DNA of 64,000 bases from an uncultured Eubacteriales bacterium (GTDB taxonomy: Bacteria; Bacillota; Clostridia; Oscillospirales; Oscillospiraceae): positions 62,001 through 126,000 of the forward strand of contig UROF01000002.1 of assembly GCA_900549475.1 (NCBI GenBank). The letters are read 5' to 3'. Every line of letters begins with the position of its first letter. Within the stretch, counting starts at the first letter, position 1. This document shows positions 32,575 to 40,686 of the stretch, one piece after another. A program made the position numbers and the translations under genes. The notes beneath the pieces were generated by a model, which saw only the letters and a program-made list of their open reading frames with translations, searched no databases and was not told the DNA's origin.

Positions 32575-33261
32575 TTAATTTAAGATTTTTTTGGGAACAA
32601 ACCCCAGGTAATCCGCAGAGACCAGGCTGTACGCCACTGTCCCTACTGTCCCTTCAATGGCCCTTTTATGGGTGGGACCGTGAAGATGACCGTAACAGCA
32701 GCGCTCCACGCCGTATTCCTCCAGCTTAGCAATGATCTCAGGACAGCGGTATCCAGTGTAGAGGGGCGGGTAGTGAAGGAAGGCCAGGATCGGCCGGCCG
32801 CCGGCCGCCTTCAAAGACGCCTCCAGCCGCATCACCTCCCGGTTGAACACCTTCTCGTTGTGTCCAGTCTGCTCCTCCTCATAAAACCAGCCCCGGGTGC
32901 CGCACAGGGCGTAGTCCCCGTAGGTATGGCAGTTGTTGTGGAGGATATCCAGGGTAGTAAGGCCATTGTCGGAGAAGAACCGCTTCATTTTGGCGGCAGT
33001 GTTCCACCAATAGTCGTGGTTCCCCTTAAGGATGATCTTTTTCCCAGGCAAGCTGTCGATCAGCCGAAAGTCCGCAAGGCTCTGTGCAAAGTCGATCCCC
33101 CAGGAGGTGTCGCCGCAGAGCACCGTCACGTCGTCGTCATTCAGTTGTGAAAAGGCGTCCCGCAGCCGCTCCACGTGGTTCCCCCATCCAGGGCCGAACA
33201 CGTCCATGGGCTTGTTCACACTCAGCCCCAGGTGCAGGTCGCCGATGGCGTACAGGGCCAT
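32575..33261 (-). CDS. Metallophosphoesterase
   Basis: A 228-residue calcineurin-like phosphoesterase, probably cytosolic. The metal-ligand blocks are in order: YAIGDLHLG, VLCGDTSWG, LKGNHDYWW, FLHYPPL and CYGHLHGPTH. The substrate is unknown. The ATG follows GAGGAG, and the gene begins 3 bases after the stop of the upstream zinc-ribbon protein, so it is the last member of the lepB-to-phosphoesterase operon. Confidence 0.92.
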   Translation of the reverse strand: MALYAIGDLHLGLSVNKPMDVFGPGWGNHVERLRDAFSQLNDDDVTVLCGDTSWGIDFAQSLADFRLIDSLPGKKIILKGNHDYWWNTAAKMKRFFSDNGLTTLDILHNNCHTYGDYALCGTRGWFYEEEQTGHNEKVFNREVMRLEASLKAAGGRPILAFLHYPPLYTGYRCPEIIAKLEEYGVERCCYGHLHGPTHKRAIEGTVGTVAYSLVSADYLGFVPKKILN

Positions 33262-33264
33262 AGG

Positions 33265-33594
33265 CTACTCCTCTTTTGTATGCTCTTTTTCGATCTCGTC
33301 CGGCTCATCGTCGAACAGGAAGGGCTTACCGCAATACACGCAATAATGGCACTTTCCAGGATGCCAAATAGGAAACGCTACTCCTTTGCCGCAGTGAGGG
33401 CAGCGCAAGAACGTATATCTCACGATCACCGCCGCAACCAGCAGGACAATTCCCAGGATGGCCAGGGCTCCTGGCCATTTCCACTGGTACACCGCTCTTC
33501 CCATCAGCAGACCAAGCAAAGTACAGCCCGTGCCCGAGATGGCCAGCACAATACTTACCCGCGCCCATCGGCGCCGCAGACGCTTCTCCTTCAT
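33265..33594 (-). CDS. Small two-helix membrane protein with a zinc-ribbon
   Basis: A 109-residue protein. A basic N-terminus is followed by two hydrophobic segments at about residues 13-33 and 40-60. The C-terminal half has four cysteines as CPHCG and CVYCG, about 19 residues apart, a rubredoxin-like zinc-ribbon, then an acidic tail. I recognise no named family. GGGAGAGGGGG precedes the ATG. It lies between thrC and the phosphoesterase gene; cotranscription gives no clear functional clue. Confidence 0.8.
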   Translation of the reverse strand: MKEKRLRRRWARVSIVLAISGTGCTLLGLLMGRAVYQWKWPGALAILGIVLLVAAVIVRYTFLRCPHCGKGVAFPIWHPGKCHYCVYCGKPFLFDDEPDEIEKEHTKEE

Positions 33595-33614
33595 GGCAAT
33601 CCCCCTCTCCCTTG

Positions 33615-35099
33615 TTATTTCAGGAAATTCAGCACGACCTTCTCCATATTTTCCTTCTTTGTCACACCATCAAAGCGGGGCGTCTTGCCCTTCAGAGCCG
33701 CCAGCCGCCTGGGAGCGGGCACACCGGAGACCTTCTCCAGCTGGGCAATGCGCGCAACACTGTCGCTGACAGGTTCTTCCCCAATGGCGGTGAGAACGCT
33801 GTCACAGAACTTGTAGGGGGAAGCTGTGGAGGCAAACACCGCGATGGTGTCGTCCCCGGTCTCCCGGCGGTAGTCCTCCAGCACCTTGGCAGCCACGGCA
33901 GTATGGGTGTCGATGAGGTAGCCGTCAGTGTAAAGGGCAGTGATGGTGGCGGTGGTATCCTCCTCGGAGGCAAAACCGCCGTAGAACATGGCCTGAAGCT
34001 TTTCCTTCATCTCCGCTGTGATCTCATAGCGGCCAGTGGCTTTCAGCTCCTCCATATATTGCCGCACCAGGGCATCGTCCCCGCCGGAGAGCTCGAAGAG
34101 AAGCCGCTCCAGATTGCTGGAAATAAGGATATCCATAGAGGGAGACATGGTAGTATGGAAGGGCCGGTTGCGGTCATACACACCGGTACGGATGAAGTCC
34201 GTAAGGACGTCGTTGCAGTTGCTGGCGCAGATGAGCTTGCCCACGGGGATGCCCATCTTCCCGGCGTAGTGGCAGGCCAGGATATTGCCGAAGTTGCCGG
34301 TAGGTACACAGTAGTTCACCTTGTCTCCCAGGTGGATCTCCCCCATGTTGAGGAGGTCACAGTAGGCGGAGATATAGTAGACTACCTGAGGCAGGATGCG
34401 GCCCCAGTTGATAGAGTTGGCGGAGGAAAGGAAGTACCCCCTGTCCGCCAGTTCCTTGCGCATAGTCTCGTCGGAGAAGATCCGCTTGACGCCATTCTGG
34501 GCATCGTCAAAATTACCCTCTACAGCGCAGACACCTACATTGGCTCCCTCCTGAGTGACCATCTGGAGCTTCTGGATCTCGCTGACGCCGTCCCTGGGGT
34601 AGAACACCAGGATCTTGGTCTGAGGCACATCAGCAAAGCCTTCCATTGCAGCCTTGCCAGTATCACCGGAGGTGGCCACCAGGATGCAGGCAGTCTTATC
34701 CTCCCCGGTCTTGCGGAGGCTGGCGGAGAGAAGCTGAGGAAGCATCTGAAGAGCCATATCCTTGAAAGCGCTGGTGGGGCCGTGCCACAGCTCCAGGCAC
34801 CAGGTCTTTCCTCCTACCCGCCGCAGAGGTGCAGCGTGGTCGGTGTCGAACTTGTCCGGACCGTAGGCTTTCTCGGTGTACTCTGTTAGCTCCTCCGGGG
34901 TGAAGTCCGGCAGGAACTTCTCCATAATATAGGCGGCGCGCTGCTGGTAGGTCATGGGGCACAGGGCCTCGATCTCCAGGGGGCTCAATCCGGGGAACTC
35001 CGCCGGAGTGAACAGCCCGCCGTCCCGGCTCAGGCCCATCTTAATGGCCTCCGCCGCCGTCAGGCGCAGGGTCTTGTCTCGGGTGCTCAGGTATTCCAT
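33615..35099 (-). CDS. thrC: Threonine synthase
   Basis: PLP enzyme making threonine from O-phosphohomoserine. The 494-residue form belongs to the long (class II, yeast/E. coli-like) type, recognised by the N-terminal STRDKTLRLTAAEAIKMGLSRDGGLF. The PLP lysine lies in TSAFKDMALQ near residue 108; the phosphate-binding loop is PTGNFGNILACHYAG. The ATG at 35099 is 8 bases after GGAGGGGAGG; the ATG at 35105 is too close to that site. No hom or thrB is nearby. It follows yraN by 25 bases. Confidence 0.96.
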   Translation of the reverse strand: MEYLSTRDKTLRLTAAEAIKMGLSRDGGLFTPAEFPGLSPLEIEALCPMTYQQRAAYIMEKFLPDFTPEELTEYTEKAYGPDKFDTDHAAPLRRVGGKTWCLELWHGPTSAFKDMALQMLPQLLSASLRKTGEDKTACILVATSGDTGKAAMEGFADVPQTKILVFYPRDGVSEIQKLQMVTQEGANVGVCAVEGNFDDAQNGVKRIFSDETMRKELADRGYFLSSANSINWGRILPQVVYYISAYCDLLNMGEIHLGDKVNYCVPTGNFGNILACHYAGKMGIPVGKLICASNCNDVLTDFIRTGVYDRNRPFHTTMSPSMDILISSNLERLLFELSGGDDALVRQYMEELKATGRYEITAEMKEKLQAMFYGGFASEEDTTATITALYTDGYLIDTHTAVAAKVLEDYRRETGDDTIAVFASTASPYKFCDSVLTAIGEEPVSDSVARIAQLEKVSGVPAPRRLAALKGKTPRFDGVTKKENMEKVVLNFLK

Positions 35100-35124
35100 A
35101 TCCATATCCTCCCCTCCGCGCTCC

Positions 35125-35484
35125 TCAGAACGCATTGGTAATATAATTGATGGTCATCTCCCCGTCAAGGGCGGGATAGACCTCCGCCACATCAAAGCGG
35201 CAGGGGCACTCCCCCTGGCCGGTTCGGGACAGGTAATATTCCGCAGTGATCCGCAGACGGCGCTGCTTGGCTGCCGTCACCGCCTCCCGGGGTGCGGCAA
35301 AGCGGCTGCTGGTACGGGTCTTGACCTCCACAAAGCAGAGGATCCCCTCCTGGCTGCGGGCAACCAAGTCGATCTCGCCAAAGCGGCAGCGGTACTGGCT
35401 GGCCAGAAGGCAATAGCCCTGCCGCCGCAGCCATGCGGCTACCGCCTCTTCCCCACGGTTTCCCAGACGTTTGCGCTCATCCAC
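35125..35484 (-). CDS. YraN/UPF0102 family nuclease-like protein
   Basis: A 119-residue protein of the Holliday-junction-resolvase-like fold. LGNRGEEAVAAWLRRQGY, FGEIDLVARSQEGILCFVEVKTRTSSRFAAPREAVTAAKQRRL carry the PD-(D/E)XK-type pattern (E, D, E-x-K). The GTG at 35484, after GGCGAAAGGG, overlaps the 3' end of rnhB by 8 bases; a longer reading would lie wholly inside rnhB. Its role in DNA processing is presumed from the fold and from rnhB linkage. Confidence 0.9.
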   Translation of the reverse strand: MDERKRLGNRGEEAVAAWLRRQGYCLLASQYRCRFGEIDLVARSQEGILCFVEVKTRTSSRFAAPREAVTAAKQRRLRITAEYYLSRTGQGECPCRFDVAEVYPALDGEMTINYITNAF

Positions 35485-36100
35485 GCCCTTTCGCCTCCCA
35501 CTTGGCAAGGAAGGTCTTTCGGTGGACCGGGCTGGGGCCAAATTGATCCAACATCTCATAATGAAGCTTAGTGGGGTATCCCTTATGCTGCTCAAAGCGG
35601 TACTGGGGATATGTATCCGCCAGCTCCTCCATGTAGCGGTCACGGCTGACCTTTGCCAAAATGGAGGCAGCGGCAATAGAGGGACTGCGGCTGTCCCCTT
35701 TCACTACCGTCTCATGGGCCGTTATGATAGCACAGCGGCTGCCGTGGTCCCGGTTGCCGTCGATGAGGGCAAAGTCTGCCGCCGGCGTAAGGCCGTCGAT
35801 GGCCAGCTGCATGGCCTTCATTCTGGCGTTGAGGATGTCGATCTCATCGATCTCCTCCGCCGATACAGAGGCGATAGACCAGGCCACCGCCTGTTCCCGG
35901 ATCAGGTCAAAAAGCCGGTCCCGGCGCTTTGGCGTCACCTGCTTGGAATCGTTCAGGTAGGGCAGCTCCAGGCCAAAAGGCAAAATCACCGCCGCAGCAT
36001 ATACGGGGCCCGCCAACGGCCCTGCTCCCGCCTCGTCCACGCCGCATACAGCAGTATAGCCCGCCGCCGCAGCTTCCTGTTCCAGCTCCCAGTGCTCCAT
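35477..36100 (-). CDS. rnhB: Ribonuclease HII
   Basis: Removes RNA from RNA-DNA hybrids and single ribonucleotides from DNA. At 207 residues, with catalytic DEAGAGPLAGPVYAAAV near 23, NDSKQVTPKRRD, and the second acidic region LIDGNRD (near 122), plus SIAAASILAKVSRDRYM and KGYPTKLHYEML. The ATG at 36100 follows GAAGGAG by 5 bases. Linked upstream to rbgA, as in Bacillus. Confidence 0.96.
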   Translation of the reverse strand: MEHWELEQEAAAAGYTAVCGVDEAGAGPLAGPVYAAAVILPFGLELPYLNDSKQVTPKRRDRLFDLIREQAVAWSIASVSAEEIDEIDILNARMKAMQLAIDGLTPAADFALIDGNRDHGSRCAIITAHETVVKGDSRSPSIAAASILAKVSRDRYMEELADTYPQYRFEQHKGYPTKLHYEMLDQFGPSPVHRKTFLAKWEAKGRG

Positions 36101-36172
36101 GTCCACTCCTTCACACAAACACATCACCCAAAAGAGCCTGGCATCACAGAGCCAGTCCTTCTCTTTTTACAA

Positions 36173-37054
36173 TTATCCCTGCATATCCTCAGGCAGTTCC
36201 AGTGTAAAGCGTCCCAGCTTGCCGCCACGGAACTCATCCAGCAAAATCCGGGCCATCCGCTCTGTGTCCACCTCGCCGCCCCGGACCATAAATCCCCGGC
36301 GGCGGCCCGCCTGGATCAGCAGGTCGTAGCCGGTATCCTCAGGGCCGATCTCCACCTTATACCGATCCGCCAAAGCCTGGGGATACCGCTGGGCCAGCAG
36401 CTCCATCAGCCGGCAGGCCAGAGTCTCCGTATCCATGATCTCATCGCGGACCGCACCGGTAAAGGCCAGATGCAGCCCCACTTGGGGATCATCAAACTTG
36501 GGCCAGAGCATGCCCGGCGTATCCATCAGTTCCAAACTCCGATCCACCGGCACCCACTGTTGAGTCCGGGTAACACCAGGGCGATCCTCTGCCTTGGCGG
36601 TCTTACGTTTGGCCACCTTATTGATAAACGTGGACTTTCCCACATTAGGGATGCCAAAGATCATGACACGCACTGTACGGCCTACCTGCCCCTTTTCCGC
36701 ATAGGCTGCCAGCTTATCCGCCAGCAGTTCCCGCACAGCAACGGCAAATCGGGCCGTTCCCTGGCCATCCTTGGCGTTGACCTCCAGTACGGCAAAACCT
36801 TTGGATCGGAACCAGGCCGCCCAAGTCCGGGTGGCATCACTGTCCGCGATATCGATCCGGTTGAGAACGACCAGCCGGGGTTTCCCCGCTGTCAGCTCCT
36901 CCACATCTGGATTGCGGCTGGAGATAGGTATCCGGGCATCCAGGATCTCACAGACAGCATCCATATTCTTCAGCTGGCTCTGGATCATCCGCCGGGTCTT
37001 GGTCATATGGCCAGGATACCACTGGATATTCATTTCCTGCTTATTATCCGGCAT
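36173..37054 (-). CDS. rbgA: Ribosome biogenesis GTPase YlqF/RbgA
   Basis: Circularly permuted GTPase needed for late 50S assembly. In permuted order: G4-like LNRIDIAD near 70, G1 GIPNVGKSTFINKVAKR near 135, G2 PGVTRTQQWV and G3 DTPGMLWPKF. The N-terminal WYPGHMTKTRRMI is diagnostic. The 293-residue start at 37054 is retained; MNIQWYPGHM (37033) is an alternative, and neither has a strong ribosome site. It begins 21 bases after lepB. Confidence 0.96.
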   Translation of the reverse strand: MPDNKQEMNIQWYPGHMTKTRRMIQSQLKNMDAVCEILDARIPISSRNPDVEELTAGKPRLVVLNRIDIADSDATRTWAAWFRSKGFAVLEVNAKDGQGTARFAVAVRELLADKLAAYAEKGQVGRTVRVMIFGIPNVGKSTFINKVAKRKTAKAEDRPGVTRTQQWVPVDRSLELMDTPGMLWPKFDDPQVGLHLAFTGAVRDEIMDTETLACRLMELLAQRYPQALADRYKVEIGPEDTGYDLLIQAGRRRGFMVRGGEVDTERMARILLDEFRGGKLGRFTLELPEDMQG

Positions 37055-37075
37055 TGATACACGCTCATTTCTTTC

Positions 37076-37708
37076 TTAGTCGATCAGGCCAATGCGGCTC
37101 CAGTCCCGCTCCCCTGTATCCGGCGTTACGCCAGGGAACAGCAGAAACACCGCTTTGCCCTGAATATATCCTTCTTTTACCGGCCCCAGCTGAATGCTGC
37201 GGCTGTCGGTGCTGTGGTTGCGGTTATCGCCCATGATGAACACCTCGTCCTCCGCCAGCGTCAGCGGAAACGTAGTGCCATCGGTGGTATAAGTAGGTTC
37301 CTTGATGTAAGGCTCGTCCAGCGCCACGCCGTCTACATAGACAGTTCCGGTGACAAAATCGATATCCACCGTCTGCCCGCCCACGGCGATGATCCGCTTG
37401 ACCAAAGTATCATCCAGCTGGGCGTTATAGGCATTGACCACCACTACATCTCCCGGCTGAAAATCACAGAACATGGAATTGAGCACCAGGATCCGGTCTC
37501 CGGTATACAGGGTATCCTGCATAGAAGGCCCACTGACACCGATGAGGCGGACCAGGAACGTAAAGAGCAGCACCACGCCCACCACTGCGGCTACCAGGGA
37601 ACGGGCCCAGTCGTACACACTGTTTTCCAGGCGCTCCGGCTGCTTTTCCGTCTCTTCCGCCTGATCGGCAACTTCCTCCTGTTCCAATTCCTTCTTTTCC
37701 TCGGACAT
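37076..37708 (-). CDS. lepB: Signal peptidase I
   Basis: Membrane serine protease that removes signal peptides from exported proteins. 210 residues: a highly acidic N-terminal cytosolic tail (about 35 residues rich in Glu), one membrane helix (AAVVGVVLLFTFLVRLIGV), then the external catalytic domain with Ser in SGPSMQDTL and general-base Lys in DTLVKRIIAVGG, and MGDNRNHSTDSR. The ATG at 37708 has AAGGAG 8 bases upstream. Confidence 0.96.
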   Translation of the reverse strand: MSEEKKELEQEEVADQAEETEKQPERLENSVYDWARSLVAAVVGVVLLFTFLVRLIGVSGPSMQDTLYTGDRILVLNSMFCDFQPGDVVVVNAYNAQLDDTLVKRIIAVGGQTVDIDFVTGTVYVDGVALDEPYIKEPTYTTDGTTFPLTLAEDEVFIMGDNRNHSTDSRSIQLGPVKEGYIQGKAVFLLFPGVTPDTGERDWSRIGLID

Positions 37709-37811
37709 GACAGACACTCCTTAGCAATAGCATTCTAATTGTATAAGATACCACAATTTCTGTGAGATTACAACCAATATCTTCTCTTCCCTTCCCTGGG
37801 GATACAGAGGC

Positions 37812-37847
37812 AAAAAGAGGCCGTCTCCCAGGAGACGGCCTCTTTTT
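37812..37847. terminator. Terminator after rplS
   Basis: AAAAAGAGGCCGTCTCC (37812-37828), CA loop, GGAGACGGCCTCTTTTT (37831-37847): a 17-bp perfect stem including the flanking A/T tracts. It separates rplS from lepB. Confidence 0.95.
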
Positions 37848-37857
37848 GACACTTGGA

Positions 37858-38196
37858 TCAAAGCTTCTCGCGGACCTTGGCAGCCTTGCCCACGCGGTTG
37901 CGCAGGTAGTACAGCTTGGCGCGGCGGACGATACCGTGACGCACCACCTCGATCTTGTCGATGGTGGGAGAGTGCAGGGGGAAGACCTTCTCCACGCCTA
38001 CGCCGTAGGACATACGACGAACAGTGATGGTCTCCTCGATACCGCCGTGCTTCTTGGCAATGATAGTGCCCTCGAAGACCTGGATACGCTCACGAGCGCC
38101 TTCCTTGACCTTCACGTGCACCTTGACGGTATCACCCACCTCTACAGCGGGCATCTCCTTGAGCTGGGACTTAGTCAGTTCCTTAATGAGATCCAT
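37858..38196 (-). CDS. rplS: Ribosomal protein L19
   Basis: 50S protein at the subunit interface, 112 residues, standard length. MDLIKELTKSQLKEMPAVEVGDTVKVHVKVKEG at the N-terminus and FPLHSPTIDKIEVVRHGIVRRAKLYYLRNRVGKAAKVREKL are unmistakable. It has its own promoter, a structured leader and a terminator. rpsP, rimM and trmD, often upstream, are absent. Confidence 0.97.
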   Translation of the reverse strand: MDLIKELTKSQLKEMPAVEVGDTVKVHVKVKEGARERIQVFEGTIIAKKHGGIEETITVRRMSYGVGVEKVFPLHSPTIDKIEVVRHGIVRRAKLYYLRNRVGKAAKVREKL

Positions 38197-38240
38197 GGGA
38201 AATTTCCTCCTAATTTATAGGCGTTCGTAACGATTCACCA

Positions 38241-38281
38241 GGTCTGCCGGCCATATCGCCCGACCTTCTCGGCAGAGGACC
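38241..38281 (-). promoter_or_regulatory. Structured leader hairpin of rplS
   Basis: TCTGCCG (38243-38249) pairs with CGGCAGA (38270-38276), with flanking GG and CC able to extend it through a small bulge. It lies between the rplS promoter and ribosome site. L19 leaders with regulatory structure are known in Bacilli; whether this belongs to that class needs a covariance search. Confidence 0.4.
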
Positions 38282-38299
38282 GCCCTTTATCGCCATGAT

Positions 38300-38328
38300 A
38301 GAATACCACAGCCAGCGTAAAAATGCAA
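38300..38328 (-). promoter_or_regulatory. Promoter of rplS
   Basis: Minus strand TTGCAT (38323-38328), 17 bases, TATTCT (38300-38305) preceded by TGG (extended -10). Leader of about 95 bases. Confidence 0.6.
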
Positions 38329-38439
38329 GAAAAATTTTCTCTTTTTTCTCAATTTCACCTGTTTTTCCCCCATACCTCGGAAAAGACTCCTCTTCCTATC
38401 AACATGAAAGACGAAATATGTAAGGAAAAGTGAAAAACA

Positions 38440-39087
38440 TCAATAATTCAGGAATTTCTCCATGTCCTTGTTGGCTCCCAGGATGAACATGGTCTCATCC
38501 GCAGCGAAGCAATGGGCCGGGCCAGGCAACGGCTCCAGCTTTTCTCCCCGCTTTGTAGCAAGGATGTTGATCCGGTATTTCTGCCGTACCGCCAGCTCTA
38601 CCACCGTTTTACCCACCCATGCAGCAGGTACCGCTGTCTCAAAAATGGAGTACTCCGGTGTGAGCTTCACATAGTCGAATATATGGTCAGCCGTATACCG
38701 CACAGCTGCCCAGGAGCCCATCTGCTTTTCCGGATAGATCACATCATCCGCACCATTGCGCAGAAGGAATTTGGCGTGGACATCCCGGGTAGCCCGGGCT
38801 ACTACAAATGGTGCCCCGCACTCCTTCAGCAATGCTGTTGTCTCCAGGGAGCTCTGGAAATTATCCCCGATGGTCACCACGCACAAATCAAAATTGCGCA
38901 CTCCCAAAGATGACACGAACTGTTCGTTCGTTCCATCGCCGATCTGGGCGTTGGTCACAAAGGGCAGCGCAGCGTTCACCCTTTCCTCATTCAAATCCAC
39001 CGCCAAAACTTCATGATGAAGATCATGAAGCCGCTGGGCCATATGACGGCCAAATCTGCCCAAGCCGATCAATAATACAGATTTCAT
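38440..39087 (-). CDS. ktrA: Potassium uptake regulatory subunit KtrA/TrkA (RCK domain)
   Basis: Cytosolic gating ring protein of the Ktr potassium transporter. A single RCK-N Rossmann domain (VLLIGLGRFGRHMAQRL, with the acidic VDLNEER after strand 2) and a C-terminal RCK-C domain from about residue 135. At 215 residues it is KtrA-like rather than the double-length enterobacterial TrkA. The ATG follows AAAGGAAATAGC. It begins 13 bases after ktrB and is cotranscribed with it. Nucleotide (ATP/ADP or NAD) binding is typical of the family. Confidence 0.93.
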   Translation of the reverse strand: MKSVLLIGLGRFGRHMAQRLHDLHHEVLAVDLNEERVNAALPFVTNAQIGDGTNEQFVSSLGVRNFDLCVVTIGDNFQSSLETTALLKECGAPFVVARATRDVHAKFLLRNGADDVIYPEKQMGSWAAVRYTADHIFDYVKLTPEYSIFETAVPAAWVGKTVVELAVRQKYRINILATKRGEKLEPLPGPAHCFAADETMFILGANKDMEKFLNY

Positions 39088-39100
39088 GCTATTTCCTTTC

Positions 39101-40444
39101 TTATCCTACATTGACCTGTTCCTGCGGATACTGGGAATATGTGGCCGCTCCGCTGGTCACAGCATAGATCATTGTCAGGCCGCCCACACGGCCAAAATAC
39201 ATGAGAAATACCAAAATCAACTGGGATGGCACACCCAATCCCGGCGTAGCCCCCAGCGACAGCCCCACCGTACCGATGGCAGAGGCCGCCTCAAACAGCG
39301 CTGTTATCAAAGGGATGCCCTCCATGCAACAGATCAGTACGCCCCCTGTCAGGAACAGCAGCAGATACAGAAGGAAAATCGCACTGGCACTGCGCAGCAC
39401 CGACTCAGTCAGGCGCCGTCCAAAGCAATGGGCCGTGCTCCGCCGACGGAACACCGCAAAAGCGCTCAAAATCAGCACCGCCAATGTGGTCGTCTTGAAG
39501 CCGCCCGCAGTGGAGCCCGGGGAGCCGCCGGTCAGCATCAAAAGAATCGTCACCAGCAGGCTTGGCTCACTCAAAGCCGTCAGATCCACTGTATTGAAGC
39601 CCGCTGTACGGGGCGTAGCTGACTGGAATACAGCTGCCAGAGCTTTCTCACCTGCTGACAGGCCATCCCATTGAGGCAGGCGGAACTCATACAGCCCGAA
39701 AAACAGCACCCCGCCTAACAGCAGCGCCCCCGTGGTCACCAGAATGAGCTTGCTCTGCAGCCGGTAAGCCCGGAGGTGGTGGCGATGCTGGAAAATATCC
39801 TGCCAGGTGATAAACCCTAAGCCGCCCACCACGATCAGCATAGCGATGGTCAGACTGACCAGAGGATCGCCTACGTAAGCTGTCAGGGAGGAATACGCCG
39901 TCTCTTCTCCCATCAGGTCAAACCCTGCGTTGCAGAAAGCAGACACCGAATGGAATACAGCATACCATATCCCCTTGAAAAAGCCCATCTGAGGACAGAA
40001 CCGAAAGGCCAGAAGCACCGCGCCCAGTGTCTCAATGGCAAAGGCAGTTTTAAGAATAAAGCCTGTCATGCGGACAATACCGCCCACCTGCGGGGCAGCA
40101 ATGGATTCCTGCATGACCCACCGCTGCTTGAGGCCGATCTTCTTGCCGGAAAACATAAAAATAGCCACCGCCATCGTCACGACACCCATACCGCCCACCT
40201 GGATCAGCAGCAGGATAACTGTCTGCCCAAAAGGCGTCCAATACTGGACCGTATCGTGCACGATCAAGCCGGTGACACAGGTGGCAGACGTAGCGGTGAA
40301 AAGTGCGTCAACAAAGGACGCGCTTCCCGGCTCCCGGGTGGCAAAGGGGAGCATCAGCAGCAGCGTCCCTGACAAAATCAGCAGCAAAAAACCAATGATA
40401 ATGATCTGAGCAGGTTTGATCCGCTCATTCTTCCAAAACGGCAT
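39101..40444 (-). CDS. ktrB: Potassium transporter KtrB/TrkH family
   Basis: Ion-translocating subunit, 447 residues, about ten membrane helices in four M1-P-M2 repeats. Selectivity-filter-like loops are visible: TATSATCVTGL near 50, HSVSAFCNAGF near 165, QSATPRTAGFNTVD near 272 and EAASAIGTVGLSLG near 392, each with the conserved central Gly. GGSPGSTAGGFKTTT near 310 is the gating loop. Its start follows GGAGGGAGG. It is divergent from kdpD over a 242-base regulatory region. Confidence 0.93.
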   Translation of the reverse strand: MPFWKNERIKPAQIIIIGFLLLILSGTLLLMLPFATREPGSASFVDALFTATSATCVTGLIVHDTVQYWTPFGQTVILLLIQVGGMGVVTMAVAIFMFSGKKIGLKQRWVMQESIAAPQVGGIVRMTGFILKTAFAIETLGAVLLAFRFCPQMGFFKGIWYAVFHSVSAFCNAGFDLMGEETAYSSLTAYVGDPLVSLTIAMLIVVGGLGFITWQDIFQHRHHLRAYRLQSKLILVTTGALLLGGVLFFGLYEFRLPQWDGLSAGEKALAAVFQSATPRTAGFNTVDLTALSEPSLLVTILLMLTGGSPGSTAGGFKTTTLAVLILSAFAVFRRRSTAHCFGRRLTESVLRSASAIFLLYLLLFLTGGVLICCMEGIPLITALFEAASAIGTVGLSLGATPGLGVPSQLILVFLMYFGRVGGLTMIYAVTSGAATYSQYPQEQVNVG

Positions 40445-40504
40445 TTCCAGCCTCCCTCCACGCCGCTATCCGCGCCGATCATACGGCGCATCATGACAAC
40501 AGTA

Positions 40505-40529
40505 TACACCACAGGTGTACCGTATTATA
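40505..40529 (-). promoter_or_regulatory. ktrB promoter -10 with operator-like palindrome
   Basis: Minus-strand TATAAT at 40524-40529, directly followed by the perfect inverted repeat TACACC-ACA-GGTGTA (40505-40519) across the predicted start. No good -35 is visible, suggesting activator dependence. The role of the palindrome is inferred. Confidence 0.5.
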
Positions 40530-40569
40530 TCACGGTGAAAGTGAGGATGGGATAAAGAGAATCCCTCAG

Positions 40570-40588
40570 GCATTAAGGCCGCATTAAG
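40570..40588. promoter_or_regulatory. 11-bp-phased direct repeats between ktrB and kdpD
   Basis: GCATTAAG at 40570-40577 and again at 40581-40588: a perfect 8-base direct repeat with an 11-base period. OmpR/PhoB-type regulators, including KdpE relatives, bind tandem repeats one helical turn apart. It lies upstream of both divergent genes, so KdpE is the natural candidate; inference. Confidence 0.5.
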
Positions 40589-40650
40589 AAAGTTATAAAA
40601 CTTCCCTGCCAAACCGGAAATATTGTCTCGCACTCTTACCGTGCTTGTAG

Positions 40651-40656
40651 TATAAT
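40651..40656 (+). promoter_or_regulatory. Candidate -10 of kdpDE
   Basis: Perfect TATAAT, 31 bases before the kdpD ATG. The -35 at 17 bases (TCGCAC) is poor. Confidence 0.4.
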
Positions 40657-40686
40657 AAGGTCATATTTTATGTATGAGGTAGTACC

